A stretch of 36,423 nucleotides of DNA. Source: an uncultured Methylococcaceae bacterium (GTDB lineage Bacteria > Pseudomonadota > Gammaproteobacteria > Methylococcales > Methylomonadaceae). A model generated the notes under the pieces. That model saw only the letters and a list, made by a program, of their open reading frames with translations, searched no databases and was not told the origin of the DNA. The translations under genes were made by a program, and so were the position numbers. The DNA is taken from assembly GCA_913056195.1 (NCBI GenBank), contig CAJXMF010000031.1, positions 1-36,423 on the forward strand, written 5' to 3'. This document shows, in pieces, positions 1 through 8,545 of this stretch. How positions within the stretch are numbered: the first letter of the stretch is position 1; every line of letters begins with the position of its first letter.

Positions 1-11
1 GTATTCATGTC

Positions 12-78
12 GGACTCCTCTTTTATCCGTTTTATAATCATTTGGTGCATTATGATACCTTGGAGGATTGAGGAGTCC
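12..78. repeat. 9-bp perfect inverted repeat near window start
   Basis: GGACTCCTC at 12-20 is matched by its exact reverse complement GAGGAGTCC at 70-78. The arms are 49 bp apart, and there is no T-run after the second arm, so this is not an intrinsic terminator. It lies downstream of the 5'-nucleotidase gene, in non-coding sequence. It may be part of a dispersed repeat cut by the window edge. Confidence 0.4.
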
Positions 79-113
79 ATATCATCACCCTACCCTTTTT
101 ACAAGGCTTTTCT

Positions 114-183
114 CGTTCCCGAACTCGTTTTGGAACAAGGATTATCGCTTAACGTAATGGCAGTGAAACGCTGTTTGGGAACG
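114..183. repeat. degenerate dispersed inverted repeat
   Basis: CGTTCCCGAAC at 114-124 pairs with GTTTGGGAACG at 173-183 with one mismatch in 11. This CGTTCCCAAAC / GTTTGGGAACG type of arm is familiar from short non-autonomous repeats scattered through many gammaproteobacterial and methanotroph genomes. That parallel is from general knowledge and was not tested by search. It lies just downstream of the 5'-nucleotidase stop codon and could act as a weak transcript-end hairpin. Confidence 0.45.
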
Positions 184-205
184 CCTGCCCGCCGTGCAGT
201 TAAAC

Positions 206-1162
206 TTATGTCTTGCCATTCAATGGCGAATCCGATTTGTAAGGCACTTTGCCAGCGGGAATGTTTTTGGCGGCCGGGTCTAAATGCGCATCCTGATCAT
301 CAAAAAAAATATGCGGTTTGAAGGCCTTTAAAATTTTGGCTTTGTCCAGCCCGCCTAAAAAAAATATTTCATCGACATAAACGCCCCAGTGCCTGAGCGT
401 TTTAATCACCCGCATTTCTGCCGGACTGTTTCGTGCCGTCACGATGGCGATGCGGATAGGGGACACCTCCACTTTGTGTGGCAAGCGTTCCTGCAATCGC
501 GCCAGTTTCTTGAGCAGCGTGGCATACGGCCCGTCTTTTAAAGGAATATCTTTTTGTTCATTTTCAAGGTGTTGAAACCTTGCCAGCCCTTCAGCCTTAT
601 AAACAATTTCGCTTTCATCACTGAACAGCACGGCATCGCCATCGAAAGCCAGACGCACCTGACCTTCGGGTATTTTTTCAATATCGGAAGGCGGCTCTTT
701 AACGATGGCAACGGCACAGGTATCGCTGTCGATAACCCGCTGCGCATCTTTTGGGTTCGTCGTCAAAAACAAATCAACATCATAGGCCTCAAGATAATCC
801 ACAACGGATTCCCCGCCGGTAAAGGCCGACCGGGTAATCTCCAGGTGTTGCTGGCGGATATTGTGAAACGCACGAACGCCGGTTTCCGGGCTGTTTCGAG
901 ACATGATGACCACCTCGACCAAAGGCGATTCGCCTTCAGGCCTAAACTGATTCAATGACATCAATGCCTTGACCAGATAAAATCCTGTTCCGGGCGCTAA
1001 AGGCTCGGTTTCCCTCTCCTCCATATAGCGCCGGTATACATCAATAGCCGCCTCCGGATTCTCCTCGAATTTTTGCCGAAAAATACCATCGGCTTCACTC
1101 AAGTCGAATAGTGCGGTCGAGGTGATACCAATCACCAGGGTATCTGATAAATCCAATGGCAT
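206..1162 (-). CDS. 5'-nucleotidase, cytosolic cN-I-like family
   Basis: This 318-residue protein has no signal peptide or membrane segment and is expected in the cytoplasm. Its segments match the bacterial relatives of cytosolic 5'-nucleotidase I, which dephosphorylate nucleoside monophosphates. The recognisable stretches are IGITSTALFDL at residues 12-22, VVIMSRNSPETG around 84-95, AFDGDAVLFSDESE around 172-185 and FFDDQDAH near 290. The acidic FDGDAVLFSD and FFDDQ motifs fit a HAD-like metal-dependent phosphatase. The start is ATG at 1162, with AGGAG nine bases upstream. It is a lone gene, with non-coding sequence on both sides. Assignment rests on family resemblance of the motifs; substrate preference (AMP, IMP or other) cannot be read from sequence. 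It is one of several purine-related genes in the window, but not in an operon with them. Confidence 0.85.
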   Translation of the reverse strand: MPLDLSDTLVIGITSTALFDLSEADGIFRQKFEENPEAAIDVYRRYMEERETEPLAPGTGFYLVKALMSLNQFRPEGESPLVEVVIMSRNSPETGVRAFHNIRQQHLEITRSAFTGGESVVDYLEAYDVDLFLTTNPKDAQRVIDSDTCAVAIVKEPPSDIEKIPEGQVRLAFDGDAVLFSDESEIVYKAEGLARFQHLENEQKDIPLKDGPYATLLKKLARLQERLPHKVEVSPIRIAIVTARNSPAEMRVIKTLRHWGVYVDEIFFLGGLDKAKILKAFKPHIFFDDQDAHLDPAAKNIPAGKVPYKSDSPLNGKT

Positions 1163-1686
1163 AAAACATGACTCCTGTTGTTGCGTATGGATAAGGCGAT
1201 GTTATACAAGGCAAACGCATATAACACAAACAGCATGTTCTGGCTGAGTTAATGATAAAGGAACCACAGATGAACGCCGATCAACACAGGTAAAAGAGAA
1301 AAAATCTAATTCTATCAGTTTACTACAACCGCTCTTAACAATATGACACCGCTATAACTACACTACTGAATTGGATTTCAATTATACGTCGCTTAAAAGA
1401 AGGCAATTCTATCTGTGTTGAAGTACAATCTGACATGGCCAATTTCATATTAAATAAAGTTTAAGTAACTGAATTCTAATAGAATTAAACAATTTTCTGG
1501 CAGGCTGGGTTAATGGGTGAACGTATAGAAAATTATCATCGGTTAAAACTGTTTGCTGGATAGCAGCTGTAGTCAGTAACGGAACTCGCTGCGTTGTTGA
1601 AATGCAAAAATCATAGAATGTATTAGCGGTAAAATTGCAATATCAATCGATGTTGTTGATACAGGCATTAGAATAAAAGGGAAAGC
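1163..1686. other. 524-bp AT-rich non-coding region
   Basis: This is the intergenic space between the divergently transcribed 5'-nucleotidase and PLD-helicase genes. It is clearly more AT-rich than the housekeeping genes around it. No convincing reading frame, tRNA or intact element is present. It contains a stretch at about 1262-1291 resembling the ACCACAGATGAAC type of dispersed repeat, a copy of CAATTCTATCTGT near 1404 that partly repeats TAATTCTATCAGT near 1307, and a dyad at 1472-1486. It must hold promoters for both genes, but no good -35/-10 pair was found. Confidence 0.6.
1472..1486. promoter_or_regulatory. AATTCTA-A-TAGAATT dyad, possible operator
   Basis: Seven-base arms AATTCTA (1472-1478) and TAGAATT (1480-1486) are perfect reverse complements around a single A. 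The site lies about 200 bp upstream of the PLD-helicase start. The size and symmetry suit a dimeric repressor, but no regulator gene is adjacent and AT-rich DNA yields such dyads by chance. Confidence 0.25.
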
Positions 1687-4600
1687 ATGCAACAAATCGG
1701 AATTTATGAACAGTTAATAACACAGCTTATCGCCAGTCGTATTGACCGAGAGCGATTCTATGTTGGAGAACTTGAGCTCAATAGCAGTGAAGCATCAATC
1801 TGGTTATCACGTTTCTTATCGCACATTCTTGAGTACGCCATTGAATCTGTACCTGCTAGTGATGATCGTCTGCAACAGCAAATTGCCTTATCCAACCAAT
1901 TGTTACTTTGGTTAAAAGAGCAAATTCAAGATAACGATTTTATCGAAGACAATTTGCTCACCAGCCAAGGTAAAATCCTGACCGCCCTATACGAATTAGA
2001 AAATCCTGTCTCAGCCGATTTAAAAAATTACATTAAAGAAATTTTTCCTTTAACAGGCTTAACTCAAAGCGAGCTGTTTTGTGGCAGCAATGCTGGGTTA
2101 TCATTTGAATCTGAATTAAAGCGAGAGATCCTATCCTCGGATAAAATCTACTGGTTAGTGTCGTTTATTAAGTGGACTGGGATTCGGATTTTTCGCAAAG
2201 AGCTTGAGGAATTTACTTCAAGCGGTCGTAAGCTAAAAATCATTACCACGTCATACATGGGGGCTACTGACGCTAAAGCGGTAGAATATTTGGCGAGTTT
2301 GCCGAATACCGAAGTGAAGTTGAGTTATAACACCGAGCGCGAGCGTTTACATGCAAAGAGCTATCTGTTTCTGCGAAATACAGGCTATCACACAGGCTAT
2401 ATAGGTTCTTCCAACCTTTCACATTCCGCATTAACCAACGGTCTGGAATGGAATTTGAAAATCACCTCGCAAGAAATCCCACATATTATCAATAAGTCAT
2501 TGAGTACCTTTGAAACCTACTGGGAATCCCAAGATTTTGAGCACTTTAGTGGGGATGCATTGAGCAGCGAAAAGCTCAAAAAAGCCTTGAACCAGCAGCG
2601 ATATGATTATGAGAGTAGCTCAACGCACTTTTTTGATTTAGCACCTTTTCCTCATCAAAGTGACATTTTAGAACAACTTGCCGTTGAGCGTAGCGTTCAT
2701 CACCGCTTCCGCAATTTAGTGGTTGCTGCAACAGGAACCGGGAAAACCCTGATTTCAGCCTTTGATTTTGCACGTTTTATCAAAGCGAAACCGAAAGCAA
2801 ATTTCTTATTTGTTGCGCACCGTGAAGAAATATTAAAACAAGCGAGAGCGGCTTACCGTGGTGTATTACGAAATGGTGCTTTTGGTGAGCTTTGGGTGGG
2901 CGGGCATACTCCAGAGCACTATCGTCAACTTTTTGTTTCCATTCAAACCTTAAACAATCAGCTTAGTCAGCTTAACCTGACGACCGACTATTATGACTAC
3001 ATAGTGATTGATGAGGTTCATCACATCGCGGCAACGAGTTATCGAGCAGTACTGGAGCATTTTTCACCGTCAATATTATTAGGCCTTACTGCAACGCCAG
3101 AGCGCCATGATGGTGGTGATATTTTAGCGGATTTTAGTGGTGTGATTGCGGCTGAGATCTGCTTACCTGAAGCGATTAATCGTCGCCACCTTTGCCCATT
3201 TCAATATTTCGGTATTGATGATGATACTGATCTGAGAACGATTCCTTGGAGTCGGGGGCGTTACGATATTGCTCAATTAACCAACCTTTATACCTACAAC
3301 CAAGCGCGCTTTGATAAGATTTTACTGAGTATGCAGGAGATCATTACCGACATAGGCGAAATGAAAGCGTTGGCTTTCTGCGTGAGCAAAGAACACGCAC
3401 ATTACATGGCAGAACAGTTTTTGCTTAGAGGGATTAAAGCCGATGTTCTGACCAGTGATAACAGTCACGAGCGACAGCTAAAGCAGCAAGCCATTCGCTC
3501 TGGTGTTATTAATGTGCTCTGTGTGGTCGATATTTTCAACGAGGGTGTCGATATTCCCGAAGTGGATACTTTACTGTTTTTACGACCAACAGAAAGTTTA
3601 ACTATTTTCTTGCAACAACTTGGACGAGGTTTGCGTTTAGCTGAGGGTAAAGAGTGCTGCACTGTGCTGGATTTTGTAGGCAATTCGCGTCCTGAGTATG
3701 ACTTTGCCAATAAGTTTAGAGCCCTAGTGGGCAAGAGCAATCGAGCGATCAGCGATGAGATCAAGCAAGGCTTCCCCCACGCGCCACTTGGCTGTCGTAT
3801 TGAGTTGACCAAACGAACTCAAGAAATGGTGTTAAGCAATATTCGCCAAGCTTCGCTAACGTTGAAGCGCCTAGTCGCGATGATCCGGCAGTTCCCTCAA
3901 CATTCTACACTACCGTTAACGCTGACTAATTTCTTATCACAGCATCCTTATCTCAACTTGAATGAACTTTATAAGCGTGGTTGTTGGGCAGAACTCGTTC
4001 GGCAAGCGCAAGATCAAATCAACGAAAATACGCCAAATGAAAATTGTTTAAAGATGCTCAAAAAGGTAATCCATAATCGTATTTTACCCTGTGATGACCT
4101 CGCCTATTTAAGCTTCTTAAAGCAACTGTGCCAAACCAATTTTGTAATAGCAGACGTTACTCATCGCCATGCGTTGATGTGTCATTACGACTTTTGGCAG
4201 AAAACAGGACCTAACTGTGGTTTCAGTTCTATTACGCAGAGTCTTACCAAACTGAATTCTCTCTGCGTAAAAGAAGAGTTATTAGATGTACTAAACTGGC
4301 AACTTGCACAAATCAAGCACGAACAACCCATGATGGAGGATTTGCCTAATGTACCGTTACGACTACATGCGCGTTATGTTCGAGAACAAATATTAGTGGC
4401 ATTTGGTGCGACAACGTTCGAACGACAACCGCCAGCCCGTGAAGGTGTGTTTGTCATCCAAGAACAAAACATTGAACTGATGTTTGTGACATTAAATAAA
4501 AACGAAAAGCAGTTTTCACCAACGACTATGTATCACGATTACGCGATTAACGAACATCTCTTTCATTGGCAGTCGCAAAATAGCGCAAGACCAGATCGTG

Positions 4601-4827
4601 GACGCGGTTTGGATTACATTCAACATCAAAAAATTGGCAAACGTCTGTTTTTATTTGTGCGCGAGCAAACTAAAGATGAATACGGGCGCACGATGGGGTT
4701 TGTCAATTACGGTGAGGTGGAATATGTATCGCACACAGGTTCGCAACCTATGAATATAAACTGGAAACTTAAAACAGCAATGCCAAACTTTATGTGGCAA
4801 CAAGCGGCTAAGTTAGCGGTGGGGTGA
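1687..4827 (+). CDS. PLD-nuclease / SF2 helicase / DUF3427 fusion protein, putative defence factor
   Basis: This is a 1046-residue multidomain protein. Residues about 115-275 form a phospholipase-D-like nuclease domain with HAK at 212-214 and GSSN at 230-233, the single HxK...GSxN signature of dimeric PLD nucleases. Residues about 310-690 are a superfamily 2 DNA/RNA helicase: Walker A ATGTGKT at 338-344, DEVH at 432-435, TATPER at 458-463, NEGVDIP at 608-614 and QQLGRGLR at 633-640. Residues about 891-1046 match DUF3427, with the conserved phrases SPTTMYHDYAI, FHWQSQ and FLFVRE. The start is ATG at 1687, preceded by AAGGGA. The predicted role is ATP-driven DNA translocation coupled to cleavage; proteins pairing PLD and helicase domains have been reported in antiphage systems, but the activity of this architecture is inferred. 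The gene is visibly more AT-rich than its neighbours, which suggests horizontal acquisition. It converges on jetD, with 53 bp between the stops. Confidence 0.85.
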   Translation: MQQIGIYEQLITQLIASRIDRERFYVGELELNSSEASIWLSRFLSHILEYAIESVPASDDRLQQQIALSNQLLLWLKEQIQDNDFIEDNLLTSQGKILTALYELENPVSADLKNYIKEIFPLTGLTQSELFCGSNAGLSFESELKREILSSDKIYWLVSFIKWTGIRIFRKELEEFTSSGRKLKIITTSYMGATDAKAVEYLASLPNTEVKLSYNTERERLHAKSYLFLRNTGYHTGYIGSSNLSHSALTNGLEWNLKITSQEIPHIINKSLSTFETYWESQDFEHFSGDALSSEKLKKALNQQRYDYESSSTHFFDLAPFPHQSDILEQLAVERSVHHRFRNLVVAATGTGKTLISAFDFARFIKAKPKANFLFVAHREEILKQARAAYRGVLRNGAFGELWVGGHTPEHYRQLFVSIQTLNNQLSQLNLTTDYYDYIVIDEVHHIAATSYRAVLEHFSPSILLGLTATPERHDGGDILADFSGVIAAEICLPEAINRRHLCPFQYFGIDDDTDLRTIPWSRGRYDIAQLTNLYTYNQARFDKILLSMQEIITDIGEMKALAFCVSKEHAHYMAEQFLLRGIKADVLTSDNSHERQLKQQAIRSGVINVLCVVDIFNEGVDIPEVDTLLFLRPTESLTIFLQQLGRGLRLAEGKECCTVLDFVGNSRPEYDFANKFRALVGKSNRAISDEIKQGFPHAPLGCRIELTKRTQEMVLSNIRQASLTLKRLVAMIRQFPQHSTLPLTLTNFLSQHPYLNLNELYKRGCWAELVRQAQDQINENTPNENCLKMLKKVIHNRILPCDDLAYLSFLKQLCQTNFVIADVTHRHALMCHYDFWQKTGPNCGFSSITQSLTKLNSLCVKEELLDVLNWQLAQIKHEQPMMEDLPNVPLRLHARYVREQILVAFGATTFERQPPAREGVFVIQEQNIELMFVTLNKNEKQFSPTTMYHDYAINEHLFHWQSQNSARPDRGRGLDYIQHQKIGKRLFLFVREQTKDEYGRTMGFVNYGEVEYVSHTGSQPMNINWKLKTAMPNFMWQQAAKLAVG

Positions 4828-4880
4828 TAACTTGTCACAAAGCACCTTCTTTCAAATTGTCAGTAAGGCGTAATGCGTTG

Positions 4881-5753
4881 TTATAACCAAACCGCCTCTT
4901 GTTCCAGGGCCTTGCCTGTATGTTGAGAAAGTCTGGCAAGCTGTTGAAAATTTTCATCCATGGCGCCGATTGCCTGCAGTTTATGACAGGCGTTTTCAAA
5001 CTGGGTATGCGTTTTGGCCCAGACGGTGGTGTCGCCAAATTTTTGCAGCTTTTCCTGCCAATCGGGCATCCAGTAAAAGTCGGCCCTGGTTTCAGGATGA
5101 ATGGATTCAAGCACGCGGACGTAATTTGACAAGCCGACGCCATCATAATCCGGGAATAACACAAGCTGCGGACTGCGGGGACGTTCTGCCAGCCATTGCA
5201 GTAAGTTCTCCGGCAGTTGCCCGGCATAATAAATCAGACAGCCATCGAAACTGTTTTCCAGCCAGTCACAGCGGTCAAACAAGGCCTGGTTTTCAATCAA
5301 TAACAGAGGCCGCATACATTGCCAGGCTTGATTGGCGCCGACTTGCAAGGCCGCCAGGCCGAATTGCTGTGTCATAGCGGCAACATCCAGTTGATCTTTG
5401 CCATTCGACCAGATGACGCCATCGGCCCAGGCTTTCATCAACAAATAATAGGCGTCATGGGTGGATTTGCCTTGTTTACTGCCCGCGTGAAGACCGACAT
5501 TGCGGCTACGGTTTGGAATATCAGCGGGTAGTTCGGCTTCTGTCAACGGCTGTTGCCGGGCAAGATAGCCTGCAAGCGCCGTTTCATGACGAACCTGATA
5601 ACGGGTACTGCGGCCTTGCTTGATGATTTCAATCAAGCGGGTCTGCTGGGCGAATTGTTCCAATGCCTGACGTTGTCTGGCTGTCAGCTCGGATTTTTTC
5701 AGTACACCGGCATTATTCAGCAAGCGCTGAATGGCGTTGTCCAGAGTACTCAT
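4881..5753 (-). CDS. jetD: Wadjet nuclease subunit JetD (MksG-like, TOPRIM)
   Basis: This is a 290-residue protein and the last gene of the Wadjet operon. The C-terminal half carries TOPRIM-type metal-binding residues: E154 in LLIENQALFD, and D202 and D204 in FPDYDGVGLSNY. In characterised Wadjet systems JetD is the endonuclease that cuts circular plasmid DNA captured by JetABC. The N-terminal part (about 1-90) is helical and charged and could be the winged-helix/arm region. At 290 residues it is shorter than the roughly 380-400 residues usual for JetD, with no sign of a frameshift, since it starts in an ATGA overlap with jetC. It ends at TAA 4881-4883, 53 bp from the convergent helicase gene. 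The assignment rests on TOPRIM motifs plus gene order. GSKQGKST at 91-98 looks P-loop-like, but its spacing does not fit Walker A. Confidence 0.82.
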   Translation of the reverse strand: MSTLDNAIQRLLNNAGVLKKSELTARQRQALEQFAQQTRLIEIIKQGRSTRYQVRHETALAGYLARQQPLTEAELPADIPNRSRNVGLHAGSKQGKSTHDAYYLLMKAWADGVIWSNGKDQLDVAAMTQQFGLAALQVGANQAWQCMRPLLLIENQALFDRCDWLENSFDGCLIYYAGQLPENLLQWLAERPRSPQLVLFPDYDGVGLSNYVRVLESIHPETRADFYWMPDWQEKLQKFGDTTVWAKTHTQFENACHKLQAIGAMDENFQQLARLSQHTGKALEQEAVWL

Positions 5754-8545
5754 GCCGGTGTCTCGTCTATGGATTCCAGAATCTGCCAGTTCAGGCGGCT
5801 GATATAATTTTTACCGTTTTGTGTGCCGATGGGCACACAGTAGCGGGCGGTAATTTGGGGCTCGGGTGAGGCAAAAATCAGGGAAAAACCAAACTCGTCT
5901 GCGGTTTCGATTAAATTGCGCTGATTGGCCTGATCCAATGAGGCGGCTTCGTCCAGATAACAGGCGGTTTTGATACTTTTTCTGACATCCTGCATCTGAT
6001 TGAGCATGGCCAGGCCGGTGATGAGCTTGGCCATCAGGATGGTGCCGTTTGATGCCGCGCTGTCCAGGTCGTCAAATTCAGCGGGCTTTTGGTTTTGTTT
6101 GCCAATGACGAAAACCAGCCGGAACAGATGCTCGACTTTCAGACTCCCCAGTTTCTCGCCCTGTTTGATCAACATGTCCTTGGCCTTGTTAAGCGCCTTG
6201 TCGTCCAGTACGGTGTTATGATCGAACAGATCAAAGGAGTCGCCGGAATCGACCTGTTCCGACGTGGAAATCAAGGTGCGTATGGCATTGACAATGGCTT
6301 CTTCTTCGCGCGGCTCGATTTTAAAGACTTTCAAATCGGACAGTTGGCGACGACTGATGATTTTATTAAAGTCGGCCATGCGCCGTTTCAGGGTTTCCAG
6401 ACTGTCCCGCAAATCACGCAAGATGGCGGCAACCTGGACAACAGCCGAACGCGCTTTGCGTTCAATGGCTGCCTGTTCCTGCTTGAGTTGAGCGGTATAG
6501 CTGAACAGCGCCTGCATTTCCTGTTCCGGGTCGTCCTGAATCTGGAATTTGGTAATCCCGTCATGATGAAGCTGATTCAGGCCGTCGGCCAATTGCGTGT
6601 CCAGATCATGTAATGTCTGGCAATCCTGGTTATAGCGCTCGATTTGATCGGCCAGTTGTGTGATGTCAAAGTCTGCATTTTCCATATAGGGCAGATGTGG
6701 CCGCGACTCGAGATGGGTAAACGATGGCGTGTGATCTTTGCGTTGCTGACGGGCTTTATCGATACGCTGGTGTTGCTGTTTAAGCGTGTCCTGATCCTTG
6801 TCGAGACGGGATAAATCGCTGTTGAGGGCCTTGAGTCGTTGGTCAAACTGGCCTTCTTCTGCTTTTAATTGTTGCAGTTGGTTGTCAAGTTCGACGAGGC
6901 GAGCTTGCCGCGGCTCCGCGCTTTGTTGTAATTGCTGAAATGTTTTGTATGTGTCGAGGGTTTGTCGACATTCAGCAAGCCGCCGGTCGAACTCGGCCAG
7001 CTTTGCCTGCTCATGTTGAAGATGCTCAACTGTGGCCAGCGTTTTTTTCAGGTCTTCCGCCTGCTGTTGCCAACCTGCCAGTTCGGCCTGTAATTCTTCT
7101 GCGGTTTTGATGTGCAGATTGGCCTCCAGACGCGACAAGTCAATGGCAAGGCCTGCTATTTCCAGTCGATTATCGTGCAGATATTGGCTGAGCTGATCTC
7201 CTGCCCGTTGCAGTTGGCTTTCGTCCAGCAATTGCACCGTATCCTCTGCGGCCACCGCCGAGCTTAACAGCGGCCTGGCCAACAAGCGGGTCAAGGCGTT
7301 GAAGGTTTCAGCCGGCAGCGATTTTTGCAATTGCAGGAATAAATTATTATCGAGCGTATTCAGTTGCTGCTGCAGACTGTTTTGTTCGTGTTGACAGTTG
7401 TCAATCTGGCGACGAATGGTTTTTGCATCCTGTTGACCTTTTGCCTGACTCAATCGTGCGGCCAGTTGGTCACGCTGTTCTTGCAGGGTGTTTAACTCAT
7501 CTTGCAACTGAGCCAGGTCTTTAACGTAGGTAAATTCCAGTTTCAAGTCCTGGTAGCGTTGTTCGTCCTGACGATGTTGATGTTGCTCTGTTTCGGCATT
7601 GGCCTGGTCTTTATAAATCATTTTTCGCCGCTGTTCGAGCGCGTCCTGCTGTGCCTGCAACTGTCTTCGTGCTTCGGACATCTCGACATCTTTGCCGCTA
7701 AAATAATCCTGCCATTGGTTCAGCATTTTCTCAATCAGCGGTTTCAAAACAATGATTTTGCCGCGCAAACATTTGCGTTGCTGCTGTTTTTGCTCTAATT
7801 CGGCAATCAAGGGCTGGTTGCGGGAGACAGCATCAAATTGGGATTTGTCATAATTGACGTCGGCGAATGATTTATCCCATTCTTCTTTGAAGTTAATGCT
7901 GCGGTCGAGCAAATCGTTTTTGTAAATTTCCAGCAAATAGGCTTTGACCTGGCGGCTATCGAGGCTGTCGAGCCGCAGGGTGCGCGTTAGAATACGCTGA
8001 TAGGTGGCCGCCTGCGAGGTAAACATGAGCGGGAAAATCGTCAGATCGGGTTCATCCGAACGCTGCTTCTGGCGATTACCATACAGCAGAGCCCGTAAAT
8101 CATGCGATTGATAAATGCGCGCCGATTTACCGCGCGCCAGCAGGTGTTCAATCAGTTTGGGCTGGGTCACCAGGGTGTTGTCAGGCTGCCGGAAATCGTC
8201 CACATCCAGACTGCCCTGATAGGCGAAGTATTCATAGTCGTGGCTCAGACCCTTGCCGACGCAGCCGATAATCACCATGCCGGCTGGCAGCAGGACTTCC
8301 AGCAAAATATAGGCGCTGTTATCGGGAAAATAGAACTTGCGGGAACTGTCAATGGAATGTGCGCCAAAATCCATCAAACGGCGGTCAATAATCAGTAAAA
8401 ACTGCAACGCATTAATCAGGCTGGTTTTGCCGGTGTTATTGGGGGCGATAATGGACACCGACTGATCCAGTGGCAATTCCGCCCGGCTGTAACCGGCGCT
8501 GTTGAGTAAAACCAGTTTTTGAAAGCCATACTGTGCCAGACTCAT
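5750..8545 (-). CDS. jetC: Wadjet SMC-like ATPase JetC (MksB-like)
   Basis: This 931-residue SMC-type ATPase is the motor of the Wadjet complex. An N-terminal Walker A lies at 34-42 (APNNTGKTS, with alanine in place of the first glycine). A very long Gln/Glu/Lys-rich coiled coil runs over roughly residues 240-700. The C-terminal head has a signature-like SNGT near 832-835 and a Walker B ending in YLDEA, with D865 and E866. The length matches MksB, which is shorter than canonical SMC or MukB. Known role in the family: dimeric JetC with JetA and JetB extrudes DNA loops and recognises small circular DNA. It overlaps jetB upstream and jetD downstream by 4 bp each (ATGA), so translation is probably coupled. 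Base composition is close to that of the metabolic genes, in contrast to the AT-rich helicase gene nearby. Confidence 0.9.
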   Translation of the reverse strand: MSLAQYGFQKLVLLNSAGYSRAELPLDQSVSIIAPNNTGKTSLINALQFLLIIDRRLMDFGAHSIDSSRKFYFPDNSAYILLEVLLPAGMVIIGCVGKGLSHDYEYFAYQGSLDVDDFRQPDNTLVTQPKLIEHLLARGKSARIYQSHDLRALLYGNRQKQRSDEPDLTIFPLMFTSQAATYQRILTRTLRLDSLDSRQVKAYLLEIYKNDLLDRSINFKEEWDKSFADVNYDKSQFDAVSRNQPLIAELEQKQQQRKCLRGKIIVLKPLIEKMLNQWQDYFSGKDVEMSEARRQLQAQQDALEQRRKMIYKDQANAETEQHQHRQDEQRYQDLKLEFTYVKDLAQLQDELNTLQEQRDQLAARLSQAKGQQDAKTIRRQIDNCQHEQNSLQQQLNTLDNNLFLQLQKSLPAETFNALTRLLARPLLSSAVAAEDTVQLLDESQLQRAGDQLSQYLHDNRLEIAGLAIDLSRLEANLHIKTAEELQAELAGWQQQAEDLKKTLATVEHLQHEQAKLAEFDRRLAECRQTLDTYKTFQQLQQSAEPRQARLVELDNQLQQLKAEEGQFDQRLKALNSDLSRLDKDQDTLKQQHQRIDKARQQRKDHTPSFTHLESRPHLPYMENADFDITQLADQIERYNQDCQTLHDLDTQLADGLNQLHHDGITKFQIQDDPEQEMQALFSYTAQLKQEQAAIERKARSAVVQVAAILRDLRDSLETLKRRMADFNKIISRRQLSDLKVFKIEPREEEAIVNAIRTLISTSEQVDSGDSFDLFDHNTVLDDKALNKAKDMLIKQGEKLGSLKVEHLFRLVFVIGKQNQKPAEFDDLDSAASNGTILMAKLITGLAMLNQMQDVRKSIKTACYLDEAASLDQANQRNLIETADEFGFSLIFASPEPQITARYCVPIGTQNGKNYISRLNWQILESIDETPA

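Noticed and set aside
1500..1530. GGCAGGCTGGGTTAATGGGTGAAC as part of a dispersed repeat
   Set aside because: Only one arm is visible and no inverted partner was found nearby.
4828..4880. Bidirectional terminator between the helicase gene and jetD
   Set aside because: No stable hairpin with a T-run was found on either strand in the 53-bp gap.
5600..5640. GSKQGKST in JetD (residues 91-98, genome position approximate at this segment) as a nucleotide-binding P-loop
   Set aside because: The spacing does not fit GxxxxGK[ST], since the required first glycine is an alanine at residue 90, and JetD is a TOPRIM nuclease with no ATPase expected.
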